DNA from: a virus
DNA: 64,000 nucleotides
Direction: 5' to 3' (one strand)
IMG/VR virus record: IMGVR_UViG_3300044535_000725
Span: 1 to 64,000 of that record
This document shows positions 1-9,032 of the stretch, piece by piece. The position numbers and the translations under genes were made by a program. Position 1 is the first letter of the stretch. Every line of letters starts with the position of its first letter. The notes under the pieces are model-generated. The model was given only the letters and a program-made list of their open reading frames with translations, searched no databases and was not told where the DNA came from.

Positions 1-1109
1 TCAGTATTGGTATAGTTGGGCTGGCCTGTGCCTTCGTCAACGGCACTGATATTTCTTGCGGCTTGATTGAGATTATCAATCAAGGTAATACCCATTGTTT
101 CTTGCACAGTAAATTTTAAACTAGCATTCATGTGACTGGCACCAGTGGCCCTGCCCAAGGGGCTAGTGTCCAATGTCACACTGTCAATGTAGTAGTCTAG
201 CGGAAAAAATGGGTTGCGGCCACCATCTGCTGGCGGTGGGCTGGCTGTGGGCTCTTCACCAAATGCACCATATTGTGTGTTACTGGGCGCAAAGCCGTCA
301 AGGTTGCGCACACCCCCCACGTTGTTGGCTGCGCCGCCGCTTTGAAACAAAAGATAATATCCGTCAATCTTTTTGTTTTTGCTGTACATCAAGGACTGAT
401 ATTGTTTGACCGTAAGCATATACACTGACACTGAATAAGTGTAGCTGAAAAACTTATCTAGTGTATTTGTTCTGGGCTTGACATAGACAGTTGTGGTGTT
501 GGTAGCATTAACGTCTACCTGTGCAGATTCTGCAGAGTTTTTGGCAGCATCATCATTGGCTGCGCCAACGCCAGGGGCAGTGGCCAGGGTTGGCGAGTCT
601 GCAGAAATTCTTGCTTGTTCTCCAGCCGCACCTGCGGGGCTGTTGGCTGTGACAGCGGGTGGTGGTTCTGAAATAGGACCTGGAGTTGTTGGACCTGTGG
701 CCTGTGTTTCTGACAGAGTACGAGTGCGCTCTTGGGTGCCAGTGTCACCACCACCAGCGTCTGTGGTTGTGGGTTTTTCAGCATTGGTTGGGGCAGTTGT
801 ATCAGGTGGTGTAACTACTCTGCCGCTGGTGTCAATTTGTTGTGCGGCGGGTTTGTTAGGACCTTGACTACCATCGTCTTGTGCAGTTTGGCTGGCAGTG
901 GCAGGAGGTTGAGGTTGTGTGCCATTTTCTTGTGCAACTGCGGTTCTTAACTCACGTCGAAGTTGAGCTATTTGAGCTCTTAATTGTTCTCTTGTGTTTA
1001 GAAGAGGACTATTAATATCACCAGAAGCTCTTGCGGCTGCTTGCACCGCATCAAATTCTGCCTGAAGCTTGGCAATTTCTGCTTCTATTTCTGCAACAGT
1101 TCTAGCCAT
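1..1109 (-). CDS. Baseplate-associated structural protein, C-terminal part cut by window start
   Basis: The frame is open from an ATG at 1109 to base 1, giving 369 codons with no stop, so the gene continues outside the window. Residues 1-60 look like a coiled coil (MARTVAEIEAEIAKLQAEF...). About 140 residues rich in Pro, Thr, Ala and Gly follow, then a folded part from about residue 205 (KFFSYTYSVSVYML, GYYLLFQSGG, NPFFPLDYYIDSV). I recall this folded part from large uncharacterised virion proteins next to gene 53 in T4-like phages of aquatic bacteria, but cannot confirm it here. It follows gp53 by three bases in the same operon, which fits a baseplate role. No enzymatic motif is visible. Confidence 0.7.
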   Translation of the reverse strand, partial: MARTVAEIEAEIAKLQAEFDAVQAAARASGDINSPLLNTREQLRAQIAQLRRELRTAVAQENGTQPQPPATASQTAQDDGSQGPNKPAAQQIDTSGRVVTPPDTTAPTNAEKPTTTDAGGGDTGTQERTRTLSETQATGPTTPGPISEPPPAVTANSPAGAAGEQARISADSPTLATAPGVGAANDDAAKNSAESAQVDVNATNTTTVYVKPRTNTLDKFFSYTYSVSVYMLTVKQYQSLMYSKNKKIDGYYLLFQSGGAANNVGGVRNLDGFAPSNTQYGAFGEEPTASPPPADGGRNPFFPLDYYIDSVTLDTSPLGRATGASHMNASLKFTVQETMGITLIDNLNQAARNISAVDEGTGQPNYTNT

Positions 1110-1112
1110 GTG

Positions 1113-1412
1113 TTAGAATCCCAGTGCTGTTTTCAGCGTTGAAATTTTTGGCAAATAAATTATTTTGCCCACAGTAAAGTCCAAGGGCGGTGCTTGCAGT
1201 GTGTTGGGATTGCGTTGATAAAACACCCACCACAACGTGGAAGTTTGATACAGGTCATAAGCCAACATATCAGGTCTGTACTGATAAGTTTGGTTGATAG
1301 TAAATGTTAGGTCATCATCTTCTTTGGGTATGGGTCTATTGACCATGACATCTAAAAAGAATTGACTGTAGCCCGTTTGATAATAGGGACTGGTTGATGA
1401 GTATTCAGCCAT
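1113..1412 (-). CDS. gp53: Baseplate wedge subunit gp53-like
   Basis: This 99-residue protein matches the pattern of the T4 gp53 family, a wedge subunit that helps the wedges assemble round the hub. The telling stretch is YRPDMLAYDLYQTSTLWW, followed by VFYQRNPN and then a short LysM-like tail with VGKIIYLP. T4 gp53 is about twice as long, so this is a compact version. The ATG at 1412 overlaps the TAA of the upstream gene by one base and has an AGGAGG site ten bases before it. An in-frame TTG at 1418 is a poorer start. It is the second gene of a minus-strand baseplate operon. Confidence 0.75.
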   Translation of the reverse strand: MAEYSSTSPYYQTGYSQFFLDVMVNRPIPKEDDDLTFTINQTYQYRPDMLAYDLYQTSTLWWVFYQRNPNTLQAPPLDFTVGKIIYLPKISTLKTALGF

Positions 1413-4400
1413 TACCAATAACCTCCTTTGAGCAGATTACCATTGGCAAATGCCTTGAGGCTAAACTGCTTGCTAACTTGTTCGCGTGTTTGCACTGGTA
1501 TCAATGTGATGTCAATTTCCATTTTGGTTGGTACGTATGATGCTCTATTAGTGTTGGAAACTGCTTGTGGTAAAGGCCCTGGCGATGGTACTTGTGGTAG
1601 TGCGCCTTGTGGCAACAGTGCATTGGCCAATCTAATGGCTCCGCTGTAGTTTGTGCCACCTGAATTGGATGCCACTGGAGTTCTGCGATTAAACAAACTG
1701 GTTCCGTAATTGTTGGGACTGCTGGCACGTATGTAGTCCACTTCATTGGGCAAATTGTAATTAAAAGATCCTACCACACAAGGATGTCCAGAGAACTGCC
1801 AATCACCGTAGCCCACTAGATATACCAAGGGTGGTGGCGTACCACGTTGTGCATCTTTGCCATAGAACATTTTGGTAACTGATCTAAAAAAGTGTATTAC
1901 TGACAACAGGTACTGTGCTTCTTGTGTGTCTTGTGCTGTGAACGTTCCGCGAATTTGTACATCACCCACGTTACTGTTCTTGTAGAACAAGCCACGATAG
2001 TTTGAGTGTATGAGATTGTATTGCTCATAATTGGCCGTGTATGACGTGGTGATGTTTGGAGTGTAAGGGAATATCACCCCGTTACTGCCTTTCAAAGGTT
2101 TTAAAATGTCAGCATCGTCTGAATTGTAAAGATAATCGCTGTTCTCGGCCAAGACCAAACGCACACGCCAATCTGTCACGCCTGGCTGTTTGTATCTTGC
2201 TTGCAGTGTTGCTTGTTCTTTGGCCTTGGCCACTGTGGCATTTTGAGATGCGGCATCAACTGCGGCAGCATCATCACGTTCATTAGCAAGATCTCCACCA
2301 CCTTCTTTTGGCAATCCTTCGTCATCACTTGAATTAACGTCTGTGGCTTCATATTGTTCAGCACCTTCGGCTGCGGCTCTTTCTATTTCAGCATCTACAT
2401 CAATTGGACTGGGTTCAACGTCTTCGGCATCATTGTTTTCAACAGCTCGATCAAGTTCAGCTTGAATTTCTTCTTCAGACAACGCAGGATCATTGCGTGT
2501 GTCAATGTCAGCTTGTTCTATAGCCACTGCTTCATCTACACCGCCAAACTCATCAGTCTGGCCTGTAAACAGCCCGGGCTCAACATCTGTGGCTTCCATG
2601 GCCAACTCTTCACGATTTGCTTCTTGCTCAAGTTCAAGACGACGTTGTTCAAACGGATCATCCGCGGCTGCTTGTTCGTCTGGAGTTAACACAATGTCTT
2701 CAACAGGCACCTCAGCCGCAAGTTCTGCTTCAAATCTTGCTTGCTCAAACGGATCTGAATTAGGCTCAACATTTTCAGGATCAAACACTGATTCACCGTT
2801 GGCATTAACTGTTTCGCCAGGATCAAATACATTTTCTTGTAGGCCAGGATCTTCCAAAGCCGCAACTTCATCGGGGCTTTGCCCACTGTCAGGGTCGCCA
2901 CCACCTGCCGCAAATGCGTCTGCATTGGATTCAATCACTAACTCATTTTCAGCAGTATTATCTTCTGCTAGTCTAATATAGTTTTCTTGAGCGGCATTGT
3001 TGGCTTCTAACTCTGCTCTGCGTTCGTCGCTGATATCAGGATCTGCTAGTTCAGCATTGTTTTGATCAATGATACTTTGAGCGTTGGCAATGCCAGCTTC
3101 GTTTTGTGCAATGGCTCCTGATGCTTCGTTGATGTTCTTTAAGTTTGTGTTATCTGTTCCTGGATACAATGCTGCCGCATCGGCTGCGGTTTTTGCATTG
3201 GTTTCTGCTTGTTGTGCGGCAGTTGGAGTACCAGTTCCATTGTAGAACGCATCCGCTTGTTCTGCGCTTAGTGTTGTTGAATCTGTGCCTGTAGCAGGAC
3301 CCACACCTTGGAAATATGTTTCGCCAGTTTCTTCGTTGATAGCAAATCCCGGTTGTAGATTGCCATCATCGTCATAGGCAGGGAATTGGCTGGGGTCGCT
3401 GGCAGGATTAACTGGCTGGTCTGTGTTTCTTTCAAAACCGCGATAGTATGGCTCGCCGTTTTCATCATTGATGGCAAAGCCTGGTTGTAGGTTGCCGTCA
3501 TCATCATATGCCGGGAACTGGCTGGGGTCACTAGCAGGGTTAACTGGCTGATCTGTGTTTTTGTCAAACCCTTGATAGTAAGGTTCGCCGTTTTCTTCGT
3601 TGATGGCAAAGCCAGGTTGTAGATTGCCGTCATCATCATATGCAGGGAACTGACTGGGATCCGTAGTGGGTGCTACTGGAACAGCCGCAGGTGTAGGGGG
3701 CGGAGTTGGGCTGCCAAATAGGCCGCCAAGGAAACTCAATGCATTGTCAATTAATGGTATGCCAGTTTTGATTGTGCCAAACCCCGGGGTAGCCATCAGT
3801 GTCTCGCCTGGTAACTGAGGTATACCTAATCTAGCACGTATGTAAGGGTCAGTAGGGTCTGCACCACCTAGAGCCTGTAACTGGTCTGGTGACAATCCAT
3901 AATACGGATCATTGATGTTGGCGGCCCCAAACTCGTACGGCTCTTGAGCATTGTATGCCAGTTCAGCTTCATAACGGGATTGTTCAAACGGATCTTCGTC
4001 TGGGTTGAACGGCACGTCGTAACTGCGTTCAAATCCTTGATAGTATGGTTCGCCGTTTTCGTCATTGATAGCAAAGCCAGGTTGTAGGTTGCCATCATCG
4101 TCATATGCCGGAAACTGACTGGGGTCTGCTGTTGGGCTTAGAGGTCGATCAGTATTGCGTTCAAACCCTTGATAGTATGGTTCGCCGTTTTCGTCATTGA
4201 TAGCAAAGCCAGGTTGTAGATTGCCATCGTCATCATATGCCGGAAATTGGCTGGGATCCGCGGTAACACTCAGTGGTTGGTCTGTGTTTCTTTCAAAGCC
4301 ACGATAATAGGTACCGCCGTTTTCGTCATTGATAGCAAAACCAGGTTGCAAATTACCATCATCATCATATGCAGGGAACTGGCTGGGATCGCTGGCAGGG

Positions 4401-5425
4401 TTGACTGGAGTGTCCTGAGCGTCTTGACTAGGGAAGCCACGATAGTATGGTTCGCCGTTTTCGTCATTGATAGCAAAGCCCGGTTGTAGGTTGCCATCAT
4501 CATCATATGCTGGAAACTGACTGGGATCTGCTGTGGTTGGCAAAGGTGTGTCTGTCTTGGGCGGTGTTACAACTGGTACCGCCAATGCCGCAAATCCCAG
4601 ACCTGTAGTGGCCGCAGTAGTTGATGCTGTGGGCTTGGGCCCAAACAATCCACCAATGGCAGATGCAAAATTACTAAACACTGAACCAATACCGCCAGCA
4701 ATACCTCCCACAATGCCCAGTGCTGTGTCAATCAAAGGAACCCCAGTTTTGATTGTGCCAAATCCGCCAGTGGCAAATAGCGTGGATCCTGGCAATTGAG
4801 GAATACCTAGTCTAGCACGTATGTACGGATCTGTAGGATCTGCTCCACCAAGGTCTTGCAATTGTGTGGGAGTTAATCCATAGTAGGGATTGTTAATTGG
4901 TGTTGCATTTTGTTGAGCGGCAATGGCTTCATCTAATCCCCCAAACTCATTAAAATTTGGATCAAAGCCTGAAGTCTGTTGTGTCAGTGGGCCTAGGCCA
5001 CGATAGTATGTGCCACCTGTTTCGTCATTGATGGCAAATCCTGGTTGTAGGTTGCCGTCATCATCATATGCAGGAAATTGACTGGGATCAAAGGCCGGAT
5101 TAACTGGCTGATTTGTCACATCCTGTGACGGGTAGCCACGATAGTATGGCTCGCCGTTTTCATCATTGATGGCAAAGCCCGGTTGTAGATTGCCATCATC
5201 ATCATATGCAGGAAATTGACTGGGATCGCTAGCTGGACTAACTGATTGTTCGTTACTGGGCGGCCCATTTTGCGGCCCAAGCACACTGGTTTCAGTATCA
5301 TAGTTGTAGTTGCCAAATTCTTCTTGAGTGATACCAGCCTGTGCCAAGGCATCGCGAGGAGTTTGTCCTTGTGCTATAAGTCTGTTTACTTCTGCCGCTT
5401 TTGCTGGATCGTATCCCTGTGCCAT
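1412..5425 (-). CDS. Repeat-containing baseplate/tail-tube junction protein (gp48/gp54-like C-terminus)
   Basis: This protein has 1337 residues. The C-terminal 270 or so (from DWRVRLVLAEN) form a tube-like domain: PYTPNITTSYTANYEQYNLIHSNYRG, seen in two parts, then SVIHFFRSVTKMFYG, GHPCVVGSFNYNLP and a final MEIDITLIPVQTREQVSKQF. This resembles proteins that cap the baseplate and start the tail tube (T4 gp48/gp54, 320-364 residues). The N-terminal thousand residues are extra. They hold nine near-identical copies of a unit beginning DPSQFPAYDDDGNLQPGFAI, two copies of a PYYGL...PYIRARLGIPQLPG block, and a long acidic Glu/Asp/Ala-rich linker. A TAAATA motif lies 19 bases upstream. Assignment to gp48 rather than gp54 is uncertain; the tube-domain call is firmer. 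Confidence 0.7.
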   Translation of the reverse strand: MAQGYDPAKAAEVNRLIAQGQTPRDALAQAGITQEEFGNYNYDTETSVLGPQNGPPSNEQSVSPASDPSQFPAYDDDGNLQPGFAINDENGEPYYRGYPSQDVTNQPVNPAFDPSQFPAYDDDGNLQPGFAINDETGGTYYRGLGPLTQQTSGFDPNFNEFGGLDEAIAAQQNATPINNPYYGLTPTQLQDLGGADPTDPYIRARLGIPQLPGSTLFATGGFGTIKTGVPLIDTALGIVGGIAGGIGSVFSNFASAIGGLFGPKPTASTTAATTGLGFAALAVPVVTPPKTDTPLPTTADPSQFPAYDDDGNLQPGFAINDENGEPYYRGFPSQDAQDTPVNPASDPSQFPAYDDDGNLQPGFAINDENGGTYYRGFERNTDQPLSVTADPSQFPAYDDDGNLQPGFAINDENGEPYYQGFERNTDRPLSPTADPSQFPAYDDDGNLQPGFAINDENGEPYYQGFERSYDVPFNPDEDPFEQSRYEAELAYNAQEPYEFGAANINDPYYGLSPDQLQALGGADPTDPYIRARLGIPQLPGETLMATPGFGTIKTGIPLIDNALSFLGGLFGSPTPPPTPAAVPVAPTTDPSQFPAYDDDGNLQPGFAINEENGEPYYQGFDKNTDQPVNPASDPSQFPAYDDDGNLQPGFAINDENGEPYYRGFERNTDQPVNPASDPSQFPAYDDDGNLQPGFAINEETGETYFQGVGPATGTDSTTLSAEQADAFYNGTGTPTAAQQAETNAKTAADAAALYPGTDNTNLKNINEASGAIAQNEAGIANAQSIIDQNNAELADPDISDERRAELEANNAAQENYIRLAEDNTAENELVIESNADAFAAGGGDPDSGQSPDEVAALEDPGLQENVFDPGETVNANGESVFDPENVEPNSDPFEQARFEAELAAEVPVEDIVLTPDEQAAADDPFEQRRLELEQEANREELAMEATDVEPGLFTGQTDEFGGVDEAVAIEQADIDTRNDPALSEEEIQAELDRAVENNDAEDVEPSPIDVDAEIERAAAEGAEQYEATDVNSSDDEGLPKEGGGDLANERDDAAAVDAASQNATVAKAKEQATLQARYKQPGVTDWRVRLVLAENSDYLYNSDDADILKPLKGSNGVIFPYTPNITTSYTANYEQYNLIHSNYRGLFYKNSNVGDVQIRGTFTAQDTQEAQYLLSVIHFFRSVTKMFYGKDAQRGTPPPLVYLVGYGDWQFSGHPCVVGSFNYNLPNEVDYIRASSPNNYGTSLFNRRTPVASNSGGTNYSGAIRLANALLPQGALPQVPSPGPLPQAVSNTNRASYVPTKMEIDITLIPVQTREQVSKQFSLKAFANGNLLKGGYW
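3300..5235 (-). repeat. Nine copies of a 44-45 residue coding repeat in three clusters
   Basis: Within the 1337-residue baseplate gene, the unit DPSQFPAYDDDGNLQPGFAI followed by (N)(D/E)E(N/T)GE.YY.G occurs nine times. Copies are grouped 3+4+2 along the plus coordinates, and within a group they follow each other every 132-135 bases. Two larger PYYGL-type blocks (near 3736-3905 and 4735-4895) separate the groups, so whole cassettes have probably been duplicated. The YDDDGN core is acidic and could bind a metal ion, which is inference. Confidence 0.9.
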
Positions 5426-5443
5426 GATTGTGTTCCTATACCT

Positions 5444-5449
5444 TATTTA
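5444..5449 (-). promoter_or_regulatory. Late promoter-like TAAATA before the baseplate operon
   Basis: Read on the minus strand this is GGTTAAATA, 18 bases before the ATG at 5425. The leader between contains AGGAAC as a modest ribosome binding site. Confidence 0.5.
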
Positions 5450-5483
5450 ACCCAATCTTTTTCGGCGTAGTTTAACAAAAAGG

Positions 5484-5511
5484 TTGACAAATGTTGTTTT
5501 TCTGCTACAAT
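5484..5511 (+). promoter_or_regulatory. Sigma70-type promoter of gp55
   Basis: TTGACA (5484-5489) and TACAAT (5506-5511) are separated by 16 bases. The -35 box is perfect and the -10 box has five of six consensus bases. An AGGAG site at 5523 leads to the ATG at 5540. Early transcription of a late sigma factor by host polymerase is expected. Confidence 0.75.
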
Positions 5512-5539
5512 AAGTACACATTAGGAGACACAGTCAACC

Positions 5540-6442
5540 ATGACTTTATTGCCAAAAACTGCACCTCGCGTGAACTATCTCAACAACAGAGATATCTTAA
5601 AAGAAATACATCACAGCAAAAACACATACTGTTGGTACCAGGATCGAGAACTAGATCATCAGTATGATATGATTTTACCCAGCCTGGACAAAATCAATCA
5701 ACGCACTGTGGCCGAAGCACGTCGCAATCGTGCTGACCGACTCAAGCGTGAAGGTACCATAGTAGACCCCAAAAAAATACCCAACGCAGACATTGTGTTT
5801 CGTATCACTTGCTGGGATCATATTCCCAAGGCGCCTAAAAAAATTACCAAGGCCGAGGCCAAGCGCAGAAAACTAGAAGACATTCTAGATCTAGATGACG
5901 CTACAGAAGATGATCCACTGGCTGACCTGGTTGAAGAGCCTGTGCTGGACATGAATCATGTGCGATTAAATTTCCCCCCATTTGAACACTATCGCTTAGA
6001 CAAAGATAAAGTCCCGTTTATTGTGGGACGTAGTCACTGGAAAGGCGATTTACAAACTGGTGAGTTCAGTAGAGAACATGGCAACATGACCCGCAAGCTG
6101 GCCATGATGTTTATGAAACTGTGCGAAAGATATGCTACAAGGAGTAACTGGCGTGGATACACATACAACGAAGAAATGCGGGGACAGGCCCTGTTACAGC
6201 TCAGCCAAATTGGATTGCAATTTGACGAGTCAAAATCGCAGAACCCTTTTGCGTATTATACTGCCGCTATCACTAATAGCTTTACTCGTATCTTGAACAT
6301 TGAAAAGAAAAATCAAAACATCCGTGATGACATTCTGGAAATGAACGGACTGAATCCTTCATGGACCAGACAGAACTCTGGCAAACATTCAATGGCGGCC
6401 ATGAGCGGAACGGTTACAAGCAGTTTAGACACAAATGACTAA
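5540..6442 (+). CDS. gp55: Late-transcription sigma factor gp55
   Basis: T4 gp55 is the small sigma-family factor that directs host RNA polymerase to TATAAATA late promoters. The family signature is in the C-terminal half: RNWRGYTYNEEMRGQALLQ-like (here YATRSNWRGYTYNEEM), then QNPFAYYTAAITNSFTRI and NGLNPSWTRQ. This is 300 residues against 185 in T4. The first 170 or so are an extra, charged region containing ADIVFRITCWDHIP and PFEHYRLDKD, with no sigma motif I recognise. The C-terminus ends TVTSSLDTND and lacks the short hydrophobic/acidic tail by which T4 gp55 binds the gp45 clamp. The presence of many TAAATA motifs in the window supports the assignment. Confidence 0.88.
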   Translation: MTLLPKTAPRVNYLNNRDILKEIHHSKNTYCWYQDRELDHQYDMILPSLDKINQRTVAEARRNRADRLKREGTIVDPKKIPNADIVFRITCWDHIPKAPKKITKAEAKRRKLEDILDLDDATEDDPLADLVEEPVLDMNHVRLNFPPFEHYRLDKDKVPFIVGRSHWKGDLQTGEFSREHGNMTRKLAMMFMKLCERYATRSNWRGYTYNEEMRGQALLQLSQIGLQFDESKSQNPFAYYTAAITNSFTRILNIEKKNQNIRDDILEMNGLNPSWTRQNSGKHSMAAMSGTVTSSLDTND

Positions 6443-7970
6443 CACAATGGCCGGTACTTACAACGAAATAGCTGTAGTATGGATTGAAGATTTAGAACAC
6501 CAGCCAAGTTCTACTTTGTACAAAGAGTTGATCCCTCACTATAAGCCGGTTTACAACAGCGAAGATCGGTTTATTTTTTATAATTTTTCTCCTGTACAAA
6601 GATCCACGCTGGATCATATTGTTAACGTACTGCAATACATTGACATATCTCCGTATTTTGTTTCTGTGATTACCAATCAATCTGAGACCCAGGAATATTT
6701 TGAATCTTTGGTTGAACCTATTAGGGTAGTACAGCAAGCTCAAGGTAACAAGCACAACACAGTTGAAACAGCCAGGCCAATGTTTAACAACAACAATCAC
6801 ATGTGTGCTCATGCCTGGAGTGGAATTCATGTGTTACCCGACGGAACTACACAGCTATGTTGTGAATTTTCAGGCAATCTCAGAGACAACAACAATCAAG
6901 ATTTTAACATACGCCAGCATACAATAAAAGAAATTGTTAATAGCAAACACATGAATTCCCTGAGAGAAGAATTTAGACAGGGCAAGGTACCATCAGGTTG
7001 TTCCAAGTGTACCTCTATTGAAAACAGTGGTGGGTTGAGTAAACGTCAACTCACTAGATTTAAATTACAAAATATTTGGGGTCACATTGATTGGGAGTCT
7101 GATTCAGATCATAATATTGGATTCATTGGCGGTCATCTTGGCAACCTTTGTAATCTCAAATGTAGAATTTGTAGCGAAGATTTCAGCAGTTCTATTGCCA
7201 CAGAAAAACTTGCCAATAACTCTGAAGAGTACAAAAACAATCCAGTGTATACAATGTTAATCAACAACAATTGGAAAAAACATCGTGGAATGTTCTTTGA
7301 CCAAATCAAGGCAATCCCGCAACTACGCAATTTTGAATTTCTCGGCGGTGAGCCTTTGATGATCAAAGAGAACCTAGAATTTATGCAATATCTTATTGAT
7401 AACAATCTTAGTAAAGATTGCATTTTTGAATTTGTAACAAATGGCACACAGTATCATGACGTGTTCGATCGTGCTAATCAATTTCATCGATTGACTATAA
7501 CCATGAGCATTGACGACATTGATCAAAGGTTTGAGTATCAACGGTCAGGCGCCACATGGGATCAACTACAAAACAATCTTAAAAAATTCATGTCTAATAC
7601 TGGTCTAACTATGGGCATATCAATCACAGTAAATGTGCAAAACGTGCTGTATCTTCCAGAACTGATACAATGGTTGTTAAGTCAAGGTATTGATGATTAC
7701 TTTTACAACATACTACAGACCCCATCCTGGATGTGTATTAGACGGCTAACCCCCCGAGCAAAACAACTGGTAATTAATCGTTTGGCCAATTCTGGTTTAC
7801 CAGAAATTCATCAACAACGATTGAATTTTGTATTAGATGTGGTTAAAAATTCCTTGTTGCAGAGCGACGGTCAAGATTTTGTTAAAAACATCAAATTGGT
7901 AGATAACATAAGGGGCGAAAACTTTGCCCGGGTCCATCCAGAAATAGCTGATGCTATGGGATTTAATTAA
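6435..7970 (+). CDS. Radical SAM protein with N-terminal SPASM/twitch-like domain
   Basis: The radical SAM cluster motif CNLKCRIC (C239, C243, C246) is followed by EFLGGEPLM, a typical GGEP motif. Before it, roughly residues 122-200 look like a SPASM/twitch auxiliary cluster domain: MCAHAWSGIHVLPDGTTQLCC, split here by position, then a helix-rich segment with SLREEFRQGKVPSGCSKC. This order, auxiliary domain first, is known from twitch-domain radical SAM proteins, several encoded by phages. Its substrate is unknown; SPASM relatives modify peptides or proteins. The first eight bases overlap gp55, so the two are co-transcribed. A second in-frame ATG lies at 6447. Confidence 0.82.
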   Translation: MTNTMAGTYNEIAVVWIEDLEHQPSSTLYKELIPHYKPVYNSEDRFIFYNFSPVQRSTLDHIVNVLQYIDISPYFVSVITNQSETQEYFESLVEPIRVVQQAQGNKHNTVETARPMFNNNNHMCAHAWSGIHVLPDGTTQLCCEFSGNLRDNNNQDFNIRQHTIKEIVNSKHMNSLREEFRQGKVPSGCSKCTSIENSGGLSKRQLTRFKLQNIWGHIDWESDSDHNIGFIGGHLGNLCNLKCRICSEDFSSSIATEKLANNSEEYKNNPVYTMLINNNWKKHRGMFFDQIKAIPQLRNFEFLGGEPLMIKENLEFMQYLIDNNLSKDCIFEFVTNGTQYHDVFDRANQFHRLTITMSIDDIDQRFEYQRSGATWDQLQNNLKKFMSNTGLTMGISITVNVQNVLYLPELIQWLLSQGIDDYFYNILQTPSWMCIRRLTPRAKQLVINRLANSGLPEIHQQRLNFVLDVVKNSLLQSDGQDFVKNIKLVDNIRGENFARVHPEIADAMGFN

Positions 7971-7980
7971 ACCAAATACG

Positions 7981-8009
7981 TTGCGATTGTTTGTTTTATC
8001 TGTTAAACT
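7981..8009 (+). promoter_or_regulatory. Sigma70-type promoter immediately before gp47
   Basis: TTGCGA (7981-7986) and TAAACT (8004-8009) are 17 bases apart. Only six bases separate the -10 box from the ATG at 8016, so transcription would start at or next to the start codon. No Shine-Dalgarno sequence is present. Confidence 0.5.
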
Positions 8010-8015
8010 ATATCA

Positions 8016-9032
8016 ATGACAAATCTATTTCGTAAAGCCGCGATCTTCACCGACATCCACTTTGGTCTAAAAAGCAACAGCGTTCAACACAATGAGGATT
8101 GCCTAAACTTTGTCAAGTGGGCAACTGCCAAGGCCCGATCTGAAGGTTGTGAGACCTGCTTGTTCCTGGGCGACTGGCACAACAATCGGGCCAGCCTAAA
8201 TATTGTCACTCTAAACTACAGCTTACGAGCACTGGAGCACATGAATGCTAATTTTGAACGTGTGTATTTCATTCCTGGTAATCACGATTTGTATTATCGG
8301 GATAAACGTGATATACAAAGTGTGGAGTGGGCACGACATCTTCCCAATGTTACTATATGTAACGATTGGTTTAGCGACGGCAATGTTACTATTGCTCCTT
8401 GGTTGTGCGGCGATGATCACAAACGCCTGGCCAAACTAAAAGGTGATTACTTGTTTGGGCATTTTGAACTGCCTGGCTATTTGATGAATGCCATGGTAGA
8501 GATGCCGGATCATGGTGAGATTCGCAGAGAAGACCTTGGGGGTTTTGGGCATGTGTTCACTGGACACTTTCACAAACGTCAAACCAAAAAGAACATTACC
8601 TACATTGGCAACTGCTTTCCACACAACTATGCCGACGCTGGTGATGACGAACGTGGACTTACTGTACTGGAGTGGGGACAAGATCCAGTATATCATGCCT
8701 GGCCTGATCAGCCCACTTACAGAGTTTACGGGCTTGCAACTCTTATTGACAATGCTCAAAAGCTTCTTCAACCCAAGATGCATGTGCGTGTTAATCTAGA
8801 CATTGAGATCAGCTACGAAGAAGCAAACTTCATTAAAGAAACTTTTGTCAAGGACTATGCGCTGAGAGAAATGTCACTAATACCAAACAAGTCATCTGGC
8901 GTTGACACAGACATGGCTCCTGGCGAAGTTAAATTTGAATCAGTAGATCAAATTGTCACTGATCAGATTACCAACATTGAATCAGAATTCTACGACAACA
9001 AACTACTATTGAAAATTTACCAGACTCTATGA
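8016..9032 (+). CDS. gp47: Recombination endonuclease subunit gp47 (Mre11-like)
   Basis: This is the nuclease half of the gp46/gp47 complex, which resects DNA ends for recombination-dependent replication. The calcineurin-like metallophosphoesterase motifs are all in place: D13-x-H15, GDWHNN with D53, GNHD (88-91), GHFE with H149, and GHFH (183-186). The length of 338 residues matches T4 gp47 (339). It overlaps gp46 by four bases (ATGA), so the two subunits are translationally coupled. It may be expressed as a leaderless message from the promoter directly upstream. Confidence 0.92.
   Translation: MTNLFRKAAIFTDIHFGLKSNSVQHNEDCLNFVKWATAKARSEGCETCLFLGDWHNNRASLNIVTLNYSLRALEHMNANFERVYFIPGNHDLYYRDKRDIQSVEWARHLPNVTICNDWFSDGNVTIAPWLCGDDHKRLAKLKGDYLFGHFELPGYLMNAMVEMPDHGEIRREDLGGFGHVFTGHFHKRQTKKNITYIGNCFPHNYADAGDDERGLTVLEWGQDPVYHAWPDQPTYRVYGLATLIDNAQKLLQPKMHVRVNLDIEISYEEANFIKETFVKDYALREMSLIPNKSSGVDTDMAPGEVKFESVDQIVTDQITNIESEFYDNKLLLKIYQTL

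Noticed and set aside
493-867. Plus-strand frame within the partial baseplate gene
   Set aside because: It overlaps an open frame on the other strand that continues from an operon and has the expected fold-like segment.
3300-5235. CRISPR array
   Set aside because: The repeats are in frame in a coding gene, with no constant-length unique spacers, and no cas genes occur.
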